From assembly GCF_000820845.2 (NCBI RefSeq), contig NZ_CBXV010000008.1, positions 480,705 to 544,704 on the forward strand: a stretch of 64,000 bases of DNA. Reading direction: 5' to 3'. The DNA is from Pyrinomonas methylaliphatogenes. GTDB taxonomy: Bacteria > Acidobacteriota > Blastocatellia > Pyrinomonadales > Pyrinomonadaceae. Of this stretch, positions 42,580 through 52,133 are shown piece after piece (within the stretch, counting starts at the first letter, position 1; each line of letters starts with the position of its first letter). The notes under the pieces are model-generated. The model saw only the letters and a list, made by a program, of their open reading frames with translations, had not been told where the DNA came from and ran no database searches. The translations under genes were made by a program, and so were the position numbers.

Positions 42580-45500
42580 ATGGCTTCCCGATCACGCGCC
42601 CTGCTTAAAGAGATTCTCATCGGCATCGCCTTCGGCGTTTTAGGTTTCATCGTCAACTCCTGGAAGTTGGAGCTTTTGCCTGGCGTCTACTTGATCTTCG
42701 GCGCGGTTTCGACGCTTCTTTGCGCTGCGCGCTATGGACCGCTGAGCGGCGGCGCAGCCGGGCTGCTTGCCGGATTGCGCACGTGGTGGTTGTGGGGGCA
42801 ATGGTTCCCGGCAAGCGTTTTATGGCTATGCGGCGAAGGTGTATTTGTCGGCTACGCGCGGCGGCGGCGCTTGCTCTATGCCGTGCTTAGCTATTGGCTG
42901 CTATTAGGCAGTTGGGCAGTTCTTCTGGTCCAGCGTTACCTTTTCGGCCTCACCTGGCAAACGAGCCTAGCGCTCGGGTTGCGCAGTCTCGTCAACGGCT
43001 TCTTTTGCGCGCTCATCGCCGAAGGCATCCTTCTGCTCTACAGCCTTTTGCATCGGCGGCGCACGCAGGGCGAGCCGCAGATGGGCCACGCTTCTGTGAT
43101 CAGTTTCGCCTTGATGCTGGGCATCTTCATCCCCGTTTCCCTTTCGATCATCGGGATAACGCGCTACATCCTCAACGAAACGGTTGAATCCGTGCGGGCC
43201 GACGCTCTGGCCCGGGCGACTTCGACCCGTCGAGACATCAGTCGGCGCATCGAGACCTATCGCCGGACGGTTGAGATGACCGCCAACCTGGTCCGCGACG
43301 AGGGGATCGGTCTCGATGACGCGACGCGGCTCAACGTGCTTCTCGACGCGGCGCGATGGCAGAATCCGGAACTTGCCGGCATGTATGTGGCTGACGAGAA
43401 GGGGCGCGCCGTCGCCCATTCGCCGCAAAAGGGCGAGAAGGGCGAATCGCTGATCGGGACCAATTACAGCGATCGACAATATTATCGGGATTTGATGCGC
43501 ACTCGCCGCACGGTCTTATCTGGCGTCTACCAAGAGCGCAAAGGGAAGAACGCGCCGACGGCGGCGATCGCGGCCCCCATCTTCGACAAGGATTCCGGGC
43601 GCGTCATCGGTTTCGTCGCCGCCTGGTACGATTTGAAGCCTTTTCACGATGTGGCTTTCGTCGCCATCTCGCGCAATCTCAGGGATCAAGCGCTGATCAC
43701 CGACGCGGATGGGTATCTCATCGCCGATTCCGACCGACCGGCGGAGGATTACAAAGAGCCGATCAGCATCGCCAACACACCGCTCTATCGCGAGACTTCC
43801 TCGAGCGACATGGGCGTCCGGATGCTCAACGATTCGACGGGCGGCGCGCGAGGGTTGGGCAGCAGTTCGTGGGTTGCGTGGGACACGATCCCTGAAGCCA
43901 ACTGGAAGGTGATCGTCAAGGCTTCGCTCTGGTCCGTCGAAGAGTTCGTCATCGCGCTCTATTTGAAAGCTTTGGCGATCCTCTCCTGTTTGACCTTGAT
44001 CGCGGTTTTGATCTCGCATCTTATTGGCCGTTTCCTGAGCCGTCCTTTCGAGCTTCTCGAGCGCGGGGCGCTGCGTCTGGCGAGCGGCGATCTCTCTTCA
44101 CGGCCATCCCTCTCTCGGATGAGGACGCGCGAAGCCTATCGGCTGGCCCAAGCCTTCTCGCAGATGGCCGATAGCATCGAGCAAGCGTTGGATGAGCAAC
44201 ACGCGCTCACCTTGCGGGCGAAAGAGGCGGCGCGCGAGGCGCGCGCGCACGCCGCCTGGATCGCGGCGCTCGATAAGATCGGGCAGGAACTCTCTTCGAC
44301 CTTCGACCTTTTGAGCATCTGTCGCGCAGCGCGGCGCTATGCTTCATCGCAGACGCGCGCCGATAACCTCATCATCTCCGATTATGATGAGGCGACAGGG
44401 AAGATCGCTTGCGTCTACGCTTGGGTCGGCGGCGAAGAGCGCGATCCGCATCTTTTCCCACCGCTCTTCTTGAGCGAGAGCGTTCACAGCCGCTGCATAC
44501 GTTTACGCCAGCCGATCATCATCAATGATCTTTCCGCCGATGATGACGAATCGCTCGCCTATTCCATCGGCGAAAGCGCGTCCTCCGTGCGGTCGGTCTT
44601 TTATTTGCCGCTCATCGCCTGCGACCGCGTGGTCGGCACGCTCCAAGTGCAGAGCCACGAACCGAACAGCTACTCGCAAGCCGATGTGGAGCGAATGATG
44701 TTGCTCGCCAATCACATCGCCATCGCCATTAGCAACGCGCGCCTGTTTGAGCAAGTGCAGCAAGGCAAGGTCGATTGGGAAACGACCTTCGACAGCATGT
44801 CGGATGGCGTCTTCATCTTCGGCGAAGATGGACGGCTACGCCGCGCCAACCGCGTCGCCGCCGAGATGGAGAACAGTTCGGTCGAGCAACTCATCGGACG
44901 GCGCTGCTGCGAAGTGATGACCGAAGATGGAGGCGGGACGTGTCTTGTCGCCGAAGCGATCGGGACCGGACAACGGGTCGCGCGAGAGCTTCGCCTGTCG
45001 CGTTTCGAGCACCCGCTGTTAATAACGGTCGAGCCTCTGCGCGCCGAAGGGAGGATCTGCGGGGCGATCGCTATCGCGCGCGATCTGAGCGATCTGCGAC
45101 GTGCCGAAGAGGAGGCGCACACGCAACGCGAGCTCGTCTCACAGTTGATCGAGTTCGCGCAGGAAGCCATCTGCGCCATAGACACGCGCGGACGCACGCG
45201 ATGGTTCAACCGGAGGCTTTGCGAGGCGACGGGATTTTCCGCCGAGGAGTTACAAGATGGGACGCTCAGCGAGATCGTCCACTCGGAAGATCTCGAGCGC
45301 ACGCGCCAAGCGCTGGCCCGCGCGCTTTCGGGCGAGCGTAACATCTGCGAAGCCCGTTTCGTCCGGCGCGATGGCGAGATCCGCTGGTTCACGGCCAGCT
45401 TCTCGCCCGTCAGGACGGGCGACGCGATCTCGTTCGTGCTCGTCGTCGCGCGCGATGTGACGGATGAGCGTCGCGCTGCCGAGCAGATGGAGCTTACCAA

Positions 45501-46593
45501 TAAACTCGCCGCCGTCGGACAGCTCGCGGCGGGCGTGGCCCATGATTTCAACAATCTCCTCGCGGTCATCCTCGGTCGCGCTCAACTGTTGAAAAAACAT
45601 GCCATCGACGAACGGATGAAGAAGAGCCTCGAAGTCATCGAACGCGCGGCGCTGGATGGCGCCGCGACCGTCAACCGCCTACAGAATTTCGCGCGGCGGC
45701 GCACGGATGAGGCCAGCGAACCGGTCGCCATCAAGCAGCTTTTGCAAGACGTGCTGGAGTTGACGCGCACGCGATGGCGCGACGATGCTCTGGCGAAAGG
45801 CATCCGCTACGAAGTCGAACTCGCAGCGGACGAAGACGCGATCGTCATGGGCATAGCTTCAGAATTGCGCGAGGTCTTCACCAACTTGATCATCAACGCT
45901 CTTGATGCGATGCCTAAAGGAGGGCGTCTTCTGATCGAAGCGAGGCGCCATGAAGGGAAAGTCATCCTGCGTTTCGCCGACACCGGAGTAGGGATGACCG
46001 AAGAGGTCAAGCGCCGGATCTTCGAACCCTTCTTCACGACGAAAGGGCATGCGGGAACCGGCCTCGGGCTCGCCGTCAGCTACGGCATCATCGAACGTCA
46101 TGGCGGACAGATCGAAGTCGAGTCGGAACTCGGGCGCGGCACCGTTTTCACCATCACGCTACCCGCGCGAGATAAAGCTTCGAGTTCGGCGCCACAAGAA
46201 TCCTCCGGGATGAGCCAAACCGTCTGCGCGCTCATCATCGATGACGAAGAGATCGTGCGCGAAACTTTGGCCGATATACTCATCGAGATGGGGCACACGG
46301 TGGTGAAAGCGTCGAGCGGAGAGGAAGGGCTACGGTGGCTCGAAAAGAGCAGCTTCGACGTGGTCTTCACCGATCTTTCGATGCCCGAGATGGATGGCTG
46401 GACCGTCGCCCGACATGTGCGCGCGCGCTGGCCCAACGTTAAACTCTTGCTCGTGACCGGCTACGGCGCGACCATCGAGTTGAACGGTGAGACGGCCGAT
46501 CTGGTCGATGCGGTCATCAGCAAACCGTTCGTCTTCGACAAGATCTCCGCAGCCTTGGAGCGCGTGATGGCGCCTCAACCGCTCGCCTCCTGA
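42580..46593 (+). CDS. Hybrid sensor histidine kinase (MASE-like membrane part, dCache, HAMP, GAF, 2 PAS, HisKA, HATPase, REC)
   Basis: 1337 residues. About 1-160: several membrane segments. About 175-460: a second module flanked by membrane segments with a dCache-like extracellular domain ('ARATSTRRDISRRIETYRRT', 'VLSGVYQERKGKNAPTAAIA'). Then HAMP (about 490-540), GAF (about 560-720), two PAS domains ('DSMSDGVFIFGEDGRLRRAN'; 'FAQEAICAIDTRGRTRWFNR'), the H-box 'QLAAGVAHDFNNLLAVILGR', HATPase with 'INALDAMPKGG' and 'ADTGVGMTEE', and a C-terminal receiver ('ALIIDDEEIVRE', 'VVFTDLSMPEMDGW', 'VISKPF'). It senses an external small molecule and relays phosphate internally. No cognate regulator is adjacent. 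Confidence 0.92.
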   Translation: MASRSRALLKEILIGIAFGVLGFIVNSWKLELLPGVYLIFGAVSTLLCAARYGPLSGGAAGLLAGLRTWWLWGQWFPASVLWLCGEGVFVGYARRRRLLYAVLSYWLLLGSWAVLLVQRYLFGLTWQTSLALGLRSLVNGFFCALIAEGILLLYSLLHRRRTQGEPQMGHASVISFALMLGIFIPVSLSIIGITRYILNETVESVRADALARATSTRRDISRRIETYRRTVEMTANLVRDEGIGLDDATRLNVLLDAARWQNPELAGMYVADEKGRAVAHSPQKGEKGESLIGTNYSDRQYYRDLMRTRRTVLSGVYQERKGKNAPTAAIAAPIFDKDSGRVIGFVAAWYDLKPFHDVAFVAISRNLRDQALITDADGYLIADSDRPAEDYKEPISIANTPLYRETSSSDMGVRMLNDSTGGARGLGSSSWVAWDTIPEANWKVIVKASLWSVEEFVIALYLKALAILSCLTLIAVLISHLIGRFLSRPFELLERGALRLASGDLSSRPSLSRMRTREAYRLAQAFSQMADSIEQALDEQHALTLRAKEAAREARAHAAWIAALDKIGQELSSTFDLLSICRAARRYASSQTRADNLIISDYDEATGKIACVYAWVGGEERDPHLFPPLFLSESVHSRCIRLRQPIIINDLSADDDESLAYSIGESASSVRSVFYLPLIACDRVVGTLQVQSHEPNSYSQADVERMMLLANHIAIAISNARLFEQVQQGKVDWETTFDSMSDGVFIFGEDGRLRRANRVAAEMENSSVEQLIGRRCCEVMTEDGGGTCLVAEAIGTGQRVARELRLSRFEHPLLITVEPLRAEGRICGAIAIARDLSDLRRAEEEAHTQRELVSQLIEFAQEAICAIDTRGRTRWFNRRLCEATGFSAEELQDGTLSEIVHSEDLERTRQALARALSGERNICEARFVRRDGEIRWFTASFSPVRTGDAISFVLVVARDVTDERRAAEQMELTNKLAAVGQLAAGVAHDFNNLLAVILGRAQLLKKHAIDERMKKSLEVIERAALDGAATVNRLQNFARRRTDEASEPVAIKQLLQDVLELTRTRWRDDALAKGIRYEVELAADEDAIVMGIASELREVFTNLIINALDAMPKGGRLLIEARRHEGKVILRFADTGVGMTEEVKRRIFEPFFTTKGHAGTGLGLAVSYGIIERHGGQIEVESELGRGTVFTITLPARDKASSSAPQESSGMSQTVCALIIDDEEIVRETLADILIEMGHTVVKASSGEEGLRWLEKSSFDVVFTDLSMPEMDGWTVARHVRARWPNVKLLLVTGYGATIELNGETADLVDAVISKPFVFDKISAALERVMAPQPLAS

Positions 46594-46844
46594 AGATTTC
46601 CGAAGAAGCGCAGGCGACGCGGGGACGCCTTCCCGCATCTAAATCGATGCACAGAAAAGCGTGCTTCACGGTCAGCGCGGGCGCGATCTTCGCGCCAGTA
46701 AGCCTGACCTGTCCACGATCCGCAACAAAATCGTTACATCTGTGAGCGTCAGACGACGAAAAACGCCCGCATATACCGGCAAAACCCCACATCGGAGTCT
46801 GGCGCGAGATTTGCTTATCACAACAGCCTGGAACGTTTGAGCGG

Positions 46845-47093
46845 ATGGAAATCGAACTTGAGGGAGCTATGGTCATCGAAATGATCCCTGCCAAGATCAG
46901 AGTCATCAAGCGCAAAGAGCAGGAGGGGCGTGGCGAAACATCTCCGCCGAAGGCCAAAGAGGCGATGCGGGAGATGGTCGCCAACGTCTCGCAATGGGTC
47001 AACGAATTTCAGCAGAAGAAGCGCGAGGAGACGACGCGTGTCCTCAAATCGCTCATCGAACCGACAGCGCAAACGAGCGGAGCGGAAGCGTGA
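46845..47093 (+). CDS. Small hypothetical protein
   Basis: 82 residues, charged and helical, with 'PAKIRVIKRKEQEGRG' and 'AMREMVANVSQWVNEFQQKK'. A second possible start lies at 46869. No signal peptide, membrane segment or known family. It stands between the hybrid kinase and the ferredoxin gene, 78 bp before the latter. Codon pattern resembles its neighbours, so it is probably real. Confidence 0.5.
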   Translation: MEIELEGAMVIEMIPAKIRVIKRKEQEGRGETSPPKAKEAMREMVANVSQWVNEFQQKKREETTRVLKSLIEPTAQTSGAEA

Positions 47094-47171
47094 TCGCCTT
47101 CGCTTCCATCGTGGGCCATTTTGCCCTTAAAATTTCGAGGTGACTTTGACCACCTCGGAAGGAGCGAAAGG

Positions 47172-47447
47172 ATGGCCTACGTCGTAACTGAACCATGCGT
47201 CAACTGTCGCTACACCGATTGCGCGATCGTCTGTCCGGTTGAAGCTTTTCGCCTCGCGGAGACGATGCTCGTCATCGATCCAGAAGCTTGCATCGATTGC
47301 GATGTATGCGTGCCGGAATGTCCCGTTGAAGCGATCTATCCAGAGGATCAAGTCCCGGAAGAGTGGCGACATTATATTCAGTTGAACGCAGACAAAGCGG
47401 CGAGCGGGCTTCCCGTCATCACCGAGAAGCTAGATCCGCTCTGCTGA
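47172..47447 (+). CDS. fdxA: Seven-iron ferredoxin (FdxA type)
   Basis: 91 residues from ATG 47172 (GGAAGGAG upstream). The N-terminal cluster motif C-x2-C-x4-C-x3-C-P ('CVNCRYTDCAIVCPVEAF') and the second C-x2-C-x2-C-x3-C-P ('CIDCDVCVPECPVEAIYP') follow the pattern of [3Fe-4S][4Fe-4S] ferredoxins of the FdxA group. 'VPEEWRHYIQLNA' is also typical of this group. Low-potential electron carrier in the cytosol; the partner is not evident. Confidence 0.93.
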   Translation: MAYVVTEPCVNCRYTDCAIVCPVEAFRLAETMLVIDPEACIDCDVCVPECPVEAIYPEDQVPEEWRHYIQLNADKAASGLPVITEKLDPLC

Positions 47448-47538
47448 GTTTCAACCCTCGAGCACAATGAAGATGGCGATCTACACGCTGAATTGGGCGC
47501 CAAGCGCGACGGATGGCTCGCCCGGAAGGTTATCTCGC

Positions 47539-47814
47539 ATGGGGAAGCGCACGAAACTTCTCTTGAAAAGCTTGGCCGTAACGCTCGGCACTTTGGGCGT
47601 TGGGTTGTGGATGAGGAGGCGCCGCGCGCACCGCCTGCCCCAAAACGTGTGGGCGCGTCCCGGGATGAAAGTGACCTTCCGCGCCGAATTGATGCCCGGG
47701 CGGGACGCCGCCCAGCGAACTTTCCGCGTCAAGAAGATCCTGCCCAACGGACGTATCATCCTCGATGGCGTCAGCGGCGAACACGTCGAAGCCGAGTTCG
47801 AAACGGCGCACTGA
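47539..47814 (+). CDS. Small membrane-anchored hypothetical protein
   Basis: 91 residues from ATG 47539 (GGAAGG about 10 bases upstream; the frame is open from 47467). One membrane helix (LLLKSLAVTLGTLGVGLWM) followed by a basic stretch RRRRAHR and a small soluble beta-rich tail ('GMKVTFRAELMPGRDAAQRT', 'NGRIILDGVSGEHVEAEF'). No family recognised. It follows the ferredoxin gene by 91 bp. Confidence 0.6.
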   Translation: MGKRTKLLLKSLAVTLGTLGVGLWMRRRRAHRLPQNVWARPGMKVTFRAELMPGRDAAQRTFRVKKILPNGRIILDGVSGEHVEAEFETAH

Positions 47815-47870
47815 ACGGCGAAGTTTAGCCTTGCCGAGGAGCGCGCCTTTTGCTGGTCCAGTCCGACCGC

Positions 47871-48635
47871 TCATCGCGCGCAGGTTTGCGCGCGTCCGCC
47901 ATCGATCGCGTAAGTAACGCCCGTGATCCAAGAGGCGCGGTCCGAAGCGAGGAAGAGGATCAACTCGGCGATCTCCTCGGCTTCGCCGACTCTTCCAAGC
48001 GGATGAGTCTGCTTCGATCGTTCGAGGAAAGCGGCGTAATCCTCCTCGCTCATCCCGCCGCGCCGATGCAGTTCCGTGCGCACGACCCCGGGGTTGACCG
48101 CGTTGACGCGAATCCCCTTCGGGGCGAGTTCGAGCGCCGCGCAGCGCGTCAACTGGTCCAGCGCGGCTTTCGCCGCACAGTAAGCGAGCACGCCCGGGAA
48201 GGCGCGTAACCCCGTCACGCTCGACACGTTGACGATGTTGCCGCGCGTGCGTTCCAGATGCGGCACGGCCAATTGCATTAAACGGAAGACGGCGCGCACG
48301 TTCACATCGAACATCCGGTCCCAATCCTCTAACGTCGTGTTTTCGATCGTCCCATTGGCGATCACACCCGCCGCATTGACGAGAACGTGCAGCGCGCCAA
48401 AGCTGGCCATCGCTTCGTCGATGATGCGCGGCGCCTCTCGAGTCACATCGGCGCACACGCCTGCGGCTTCGCCGCCCGCGCCTCTTATCTCGCCGACCAA
48501 CTCCTGAAGTGCGCCCGCGCGCCGTCCGACGGCCACGATGCGCGCTCCCTCGCGCGCGAAGCGCCGTGCGACGGCGCGACCGATCCCTGATGTCGCTCCC
48601 GTCACGAGCGCGACTCGTCCGTTCAATTCTCCCAT
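47871..48635 (-). CDS. SDR family oxidoreductase
   Basis: 254 residues from ATG 48635 (GGAG 8 bases upstream; the frame is open from 48692). 'VTGATSGIGRAVARRFAREG', 'LVNAAGVIANG', Ser in 'VNVSSVTGLR', Y-x3-K in 'LAYCAAKAALDQLTRCAALE'. NAD(P)-dependent, cytosolic; substrate unknown. Convergent with the preceding small gene and divergent from the export-protein gene. Confidence 0.88.
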   Translation of the reverse strand: MGELNGRVALVTGATSGIGRAVARRFAREGARIVAVGRRAGALQELVGEIRGAGGEAAGVCADVTREAPRIIDEAMASFGALHVLVNAAGVIANGTIENTTLEDWDRMFDVNVRAVFRLMQLAVPHLERTRGNIVNVSSVTGLRAFPGVLAYCAAKAALDQLTRCAALELAPKGIRVNAVNPGVVRTELHRRGGMSEEDYAAFLERSKQTHPLGRVGEAEEIAELILFLASDRASWITGVTYAIDGGRAQTCAR

Positions 48636-48791
48636 CCTCTCATCTCCACGCAAACGAAGAACGGCGGCGATGATCTTACCAAAAGGCCCCACATCTCGAC
48701 CATTTTTGCGCGCGCTTTGTCTCCATCCGATTTTTGTGCCATCATTCTGCCCATCGAGGCGGAGGCGATCTCGAGTTTGAGGAGTTGCGCC

Positions 48792-49859
48792 ATGAGAAAG
48801 ACCGGAATCGCGATAGCTTTAGTGCCCCTTCTTTGCGGCCTGATGGCGAGCGCGCGGGCGCAAGGCGCAGGCCAAAGCGGTTCCTCAGGAGTAACAACAA
48901 GCAGCGAGGCGCTCGAAGGGCTGCTCGACGCTTCTGGAACGAACCGCTACTACAAAGTCGGTCCGGGCGACGTTCTCGACATCCGCGTCTTCGGCGAACC
49001 ACAGTTCAATGGGCCGGTCGAGGTTGACGAAGATGGCAACATCGAAATCCCCTTCGTCGAAAAGCCGATCAAGGTCAAGTGCCTTACGCGCAACGAGGTG
49101 CGCAAAGCGATCGCGCAAGAGTTGGCCCGATACTTGCGCGATCCACAGGTGAGCGTGCGCGTCATCGAACAGCGGAGCAAGACGCCGGCGATCGTCTACG
49201 GCGCGGTGCGCGCTCCCCAGCGGCTGCAAATGTTGCGGCGCGTTCGACTGCTCGAAGTCCTCGCGAGCGCCGGCGGCGTGACGGAACAAGCTGGCGGGAC
49301 GATCCAAGTCTTCCACACGGAACCGATAACCTGTCCCGAGACCGAGGAAGAGATGGCGCTCGCCGCCCAAGAGAAAGCGCAGCAGACGACAGATGATGTC
49401 TTCCGCGTCCCCTTCGACGTCTATAACCTAGAGGACCTCAAGCTCGGCAAACCGGAGGCTAATCCGATCATCCGCCCGGGCGACATCGTCATCGTGCAAG
49501 AAGCCGCGCCCGTTTACGTCACCGGCGCGGTCGTCTCGCCGCAAGGCATATACTTGCGCGAAACGACCTCGCTCATGACGGCGATCGCGATGGTCGGCGG
49601 ATTGAGGAAGGATGCCAAACCGAACGAGATCAAAATCTATCGCCGTAAATTGGGCTCGTTGGAGCCGGAGATCATCAAGGTCGACTTCAACGAGATAAGG
49701 AGACAGAAGCAGAAGGATATCGCCCTCAAGCCATACGACATCATCGAAGTGCCGGGCGCGACCGTAACCAAAGGCACTTTGATGCAAACCTTGCTCGGCA
49801 GCGCCTTCAGCAGCGTGACGACGCTCGGCACGGCGATCCCTTTGCGCGTCATCTACTGA
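48792..49859 (+). CDS. Wza-type polysaccharide export protein
   Basis: 355 residues from ATG 48792 (GAGGAG upstream). Signal peptide MRKTGIAIALVPLLCGLMAS. Poly_export domain (about 55-140; 'YKVGPGDVLDIRVFGEPQFN', 'GNIEIPFVEKPIKVKCLTRN') followed by two SLBB-type beta-grasp domains ('VYGAVRAPQRLQMLRRVRLL', 'VYVTGAVVSPQGIYLRETTS'). Outer-membrane or periplasmic exporter of capsule/exopolysaccharide. No Wzc, Wzx or glycosyltransferase gene is adjacent, so it may serve a distant cluster. Confidence 0.9.
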   Translation: MRKTGIAIALVPLLCGLMASARAQGAGQSGSSGVTTSSEALEGLLDASGTNRYYKVGPGDVLDIRVFGEPQFNGPVEVDEDGNIEIPFVEKPIKVKCLTRNEVRKAIAQELARYLRDPQVSVRVIEQRSKTPAIVYGAVRAPQRLQMLRRVRLLEVLASAGGVTEQAGGTIQVFHTEPITCPETEEEMALAAQEKAQQTTDDVFRVPFDVYNLEDLKLGKPEANPIIRPGDIVIVQEAAPVYVTGAVVSPQGIYLRETTSLMTAIAMVGGLRKDAKPNEIKIYRRKLGSLEPEIIKVDFNEIRRQKQKDIALKPYDIIEVPGATVTKGTLMQTLLGSAFSSVTTLGTAIPLRVIY

Positions 49860-49914
49860 ACGGATTGAATCAGCTCTCGGAGACCCTAAAGTTCGTGGAG
49901 GCAACGAGGAGATC

Positions 49915-50133
49915 GTGAGGCAAACGAGCCTTGCTAAGATGAGAAAGAAGAGGAGGCAACGGACCATCCTGTGGTGCGCGATCGCGGCGGCGATCATCAT
50001 CGCCCTTCTCTGGACTGAACAGATCGCTTTGCTTTACGTGCTCGCTACACTCGGGCTGACGATCCTCATGCTGATCGTCGCCTTCGCCGATCTCGAGGGG
50101 GCGAAGAGATCGGGCCAGGCGACCGATGATTAG
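49915..50133 (+). CDS. Small membrane protein
   Basis: 72 residues from GTG 49915 (GAGGAG close upstream). Basic N terminus (KMRKKRRQR), two membrane helices ('CAIAAAIIIALLW', 'LLYVLATLGLTILMLIVAF'), polar tail. It follows the export-protein gene by 55 bp and may be co-transcribed. No family recognised. Confidence 0.55.
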   Translation: MRQTSLAKMRKKRRQRTILWCAIAAAIIIALLWTEQIALLYVLATLGLTILMLIVAFADLEGAKRSGQATDD

Positions 50134-50482
50134 GATGGCGCAGTCGCGCTCTGCTTTCCCCCGAAGAGTGCCCCCACCGCCTCTCCGAAGGGGCGAGGGC
50201 CGGTGTAACGGCTTTCGCCTCGCAATGGACCGCCAATCGACCGTACCAACGTCACTGGTCCAGCAAGCGCAACTTCAGCGCGCGTCGTTCGCCTCACAAT
50301 GACCGCCAATCGACCCTACCCAACAGTCCCCATCATCTTCCCCGGCTTGCTTCCTATCGCAATGACCACCGTCTTTCGGCCTCGTCTGTCGAATGGCGCG
50401 GGTGATTTAGATCATCGCGACCAAATGAAGTAAGCTCTAATCGCGCGCAGCATCCGAGGTAGCACGGTTTCGACGGAGAGGG
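50134..50482. other. Intergenic region, 349 bp, with diverged direct repeats
   Basis: Contains the repeat pair 50214-50320 and a shorter third relative near 50355-50373. No gene seen; the promoter of the kinase gene should lie in the last 80 bp. Confidence 0.55.
50214..50320. repeat. 33/34-bp direct repeat pair with 40-nt spacer
   Basis: 50214-50247 and 50288-50320 share the string TTCGCCTC.CAATG(G)ACCGCCAATCGACC.TACC, with two substitutions and one single-base indel. A shorter related string (TATCGCAATGACCACCGTC) follows near 50355. Confidence 0.8.
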
Positions 50483-52060
50483 ATGATGTGGCGACGAAGG
50501 CTGACGAGCTCGCTTCGGCTGCACACGAAGACGACGCTGCTCGCTTCGGCGATCACACTGATCGTCTTGGCCGCGATGTTCATCATCATCAGCGCGCGGG
50601 TGGCTGACCTCGTGCGCGAAGAGCAGAAGGCTCTGGCCGAGTTACAGGCGATCAACCTGGCCCAGCAGATCAGCCAGATGCCCGCGCCGCGCCAACCAGA
50701 AGAGATGGCTCAAGCGGCGACGCTCGCGCGTGGCGCGCGCCCCGGCATCATCAGCGTTCGCATCTGGCAGCGGGTTGGGGGCGTCTTCGTCGAAACCGCC
50801 GCGGCGGCAGGGAGCGCGCCAGCCGAAGAGATCCCCGAAGAGACGAAAGATTCGCTGCGTAGCGGTCTAGCATCGCGCGTCGTCAGCGCGCTTCCCAGCA
50901 AGATGAACGGTTCGGTCTACCGCGTTTTCGCCCCGATCACGGAAGAGGGCCGAGTGAGCGGCGCCGTCGAGATCGTCGAGAAGCTCGATGACGCTCCGTC
51001 AGTCGCCGTGCGTTATCAGCAAACTGCCATCTGGATCTCCCTGCTCGCCGTCACGCTGATCACGCTTTCGACCTACCTGCTCTTCCGCCATCTGATCTAT
51101 CGTCCGATCGAAGCGCTCTTATCAGCGATGGCGCGCGCGGAAGCTGGTGATCTCAAAGCGCAAGCGCCCGTGCGCGCCTCCGATGAACTCGGTCAACTAT
51201 CTGAAGGATTCAACCGCATGATCGCGCGCATCCGCGCGATGAGCGAGGAGCGCGAGAGGCAAAAACAGCTACTCGAAGAGCGCGTCCGCGAAGCGACCGC
51301 CGAACTGCAGAGGCGCAACCAACAGCTCGAGGCGACCAATCGCGAGCTGTGGCGGATGGCGCGCCGCATCACGGAACTCGAACGGCTCGCCGCCGCGGGA
51401 CAGACGGCGGCCCAAATCGCTCATGAGGTCGGCACTCCGCTCAATCTCATCAGCGGACATGTGCAACTGTTGCGCGCCTCGATCGATGACGCGCGCGCCA
51501 CGTCGCGACTCGATATCATCAGCGAGCAGATCGAACGGATCGAAAGGATCGTGCGCCGCACGCTCGACCGCACGCGCCAAGAGGCGAGCATCTTCACCCA
51601 TATCGACATGAGCGCACTGCTACGTCGCATCTTGAATGCGACGGCGCCCGTGCTCGACGCGCGCAACATAGAACTGAAGACCGATCTCGCTCCAGATCTA
51701 CCGCCCATTGCGGGCGACGCTGATCGCCTGCAACAGGCCTTCATCAATCTGATCAATAATGCGCTCGATGCGATGGCCGAGGGCGGCGCGTTGACGGTGA
51801 GGACGCGCGTTGAAAGGAACGCCGATGAGGAGGTCATCATCGAAATCGCGGACACCGGATGCGGCATGGCTGAAGAGGTCCGCGCGCACATCTTCGAGCC
51901 ATTCTACACGACGAAAGAGCGCGGGCGCGGTGCCGGACTCGGATTGCTCATCGTCCAACAAGTGGTCCGCGAGCACGGCGGTCAAATCGAAGTCGAGAGC
52001 GCGCCGCAACGCGGGACGCTCTTTCGCCTACGATTCCCCCGCGCGCGCAGCGCCGATTGA
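50483..52060 (+). CDS. Sensor histidine kinase (NtrB/AtoS-like, membrane-bound)
   Basis: 525 residues. Membrane helix about 20-40, periplasmic region about 41-185, second helix about 187-207 ('ISLLAVTLITLSTYLLF'), HAMP (about 210-262), coiled coil (about 255-300), HisKA with H-box 'AAQIAHEVGTPLNLISGHVQ', HATPase with 'INNALDAMAEGGALTVRTRV', 'IADTGCGMAEE' and 'GAGLGLLIVQQ'. Its partner is almost certainly the sigma-54 activator encoded 73 bp downstream. Signal unknown. Confidence 0.93.
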   Translation: MMWRRRLTSSLRLHTKTTLLASAITLIVLAAMFIIISARVADLVREEQKALAELQAINLAQQISQMPAPRQPEEMAQAATLARGARPGIISVRIWQRVGGVFVETAAAAGSAPAEEIPEETKDSLRSGLASRVVSALPSKMNGSVYRVFAPITEEGRVSGAVEIVEKLDDAPSVAVRYQQTAIWISLLAVTLITLSTYLLFRHLIYRPIEALLSAMARAEAGDLKAQAPVRASDELGQLSEGFNRMIARIRAMSEERERQKQLLEERVREATAELQRRNQQLEATNRELWRMARRITELERLAAAGQTAAQIAHEVGTPLNLISGHVQLLRASIDDARATSRLDIISEQIERIERIVRRTLDRTRQEASIFTHIDMSALLRRILNATAPVLDARNIELKTDLAPDLPPIAGDADRLQQAFINLINNALDAMAEGGALTVRTRVERNADEEVIIEIADTGCGMAEEVRAHIFEPFYTTKERGRGAGLGLLIVQQVVREHGGQIEVESAPQRGTLFRLRFPRARSAD

Positions 52061-52133
52061 AGCGCGCATTCGACTGGCGCTAGGATGGAGCGAAGCTTCG
52101 GCGATCCTTCAATTCAGAAGGGGTGAAACGGCC

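Noticed and set aside
47871-48635. Assigning this SDR as FabG
   Set aside because: Only general SDR motifs are visible and there are no fatty-acid synthesis genes nearby.
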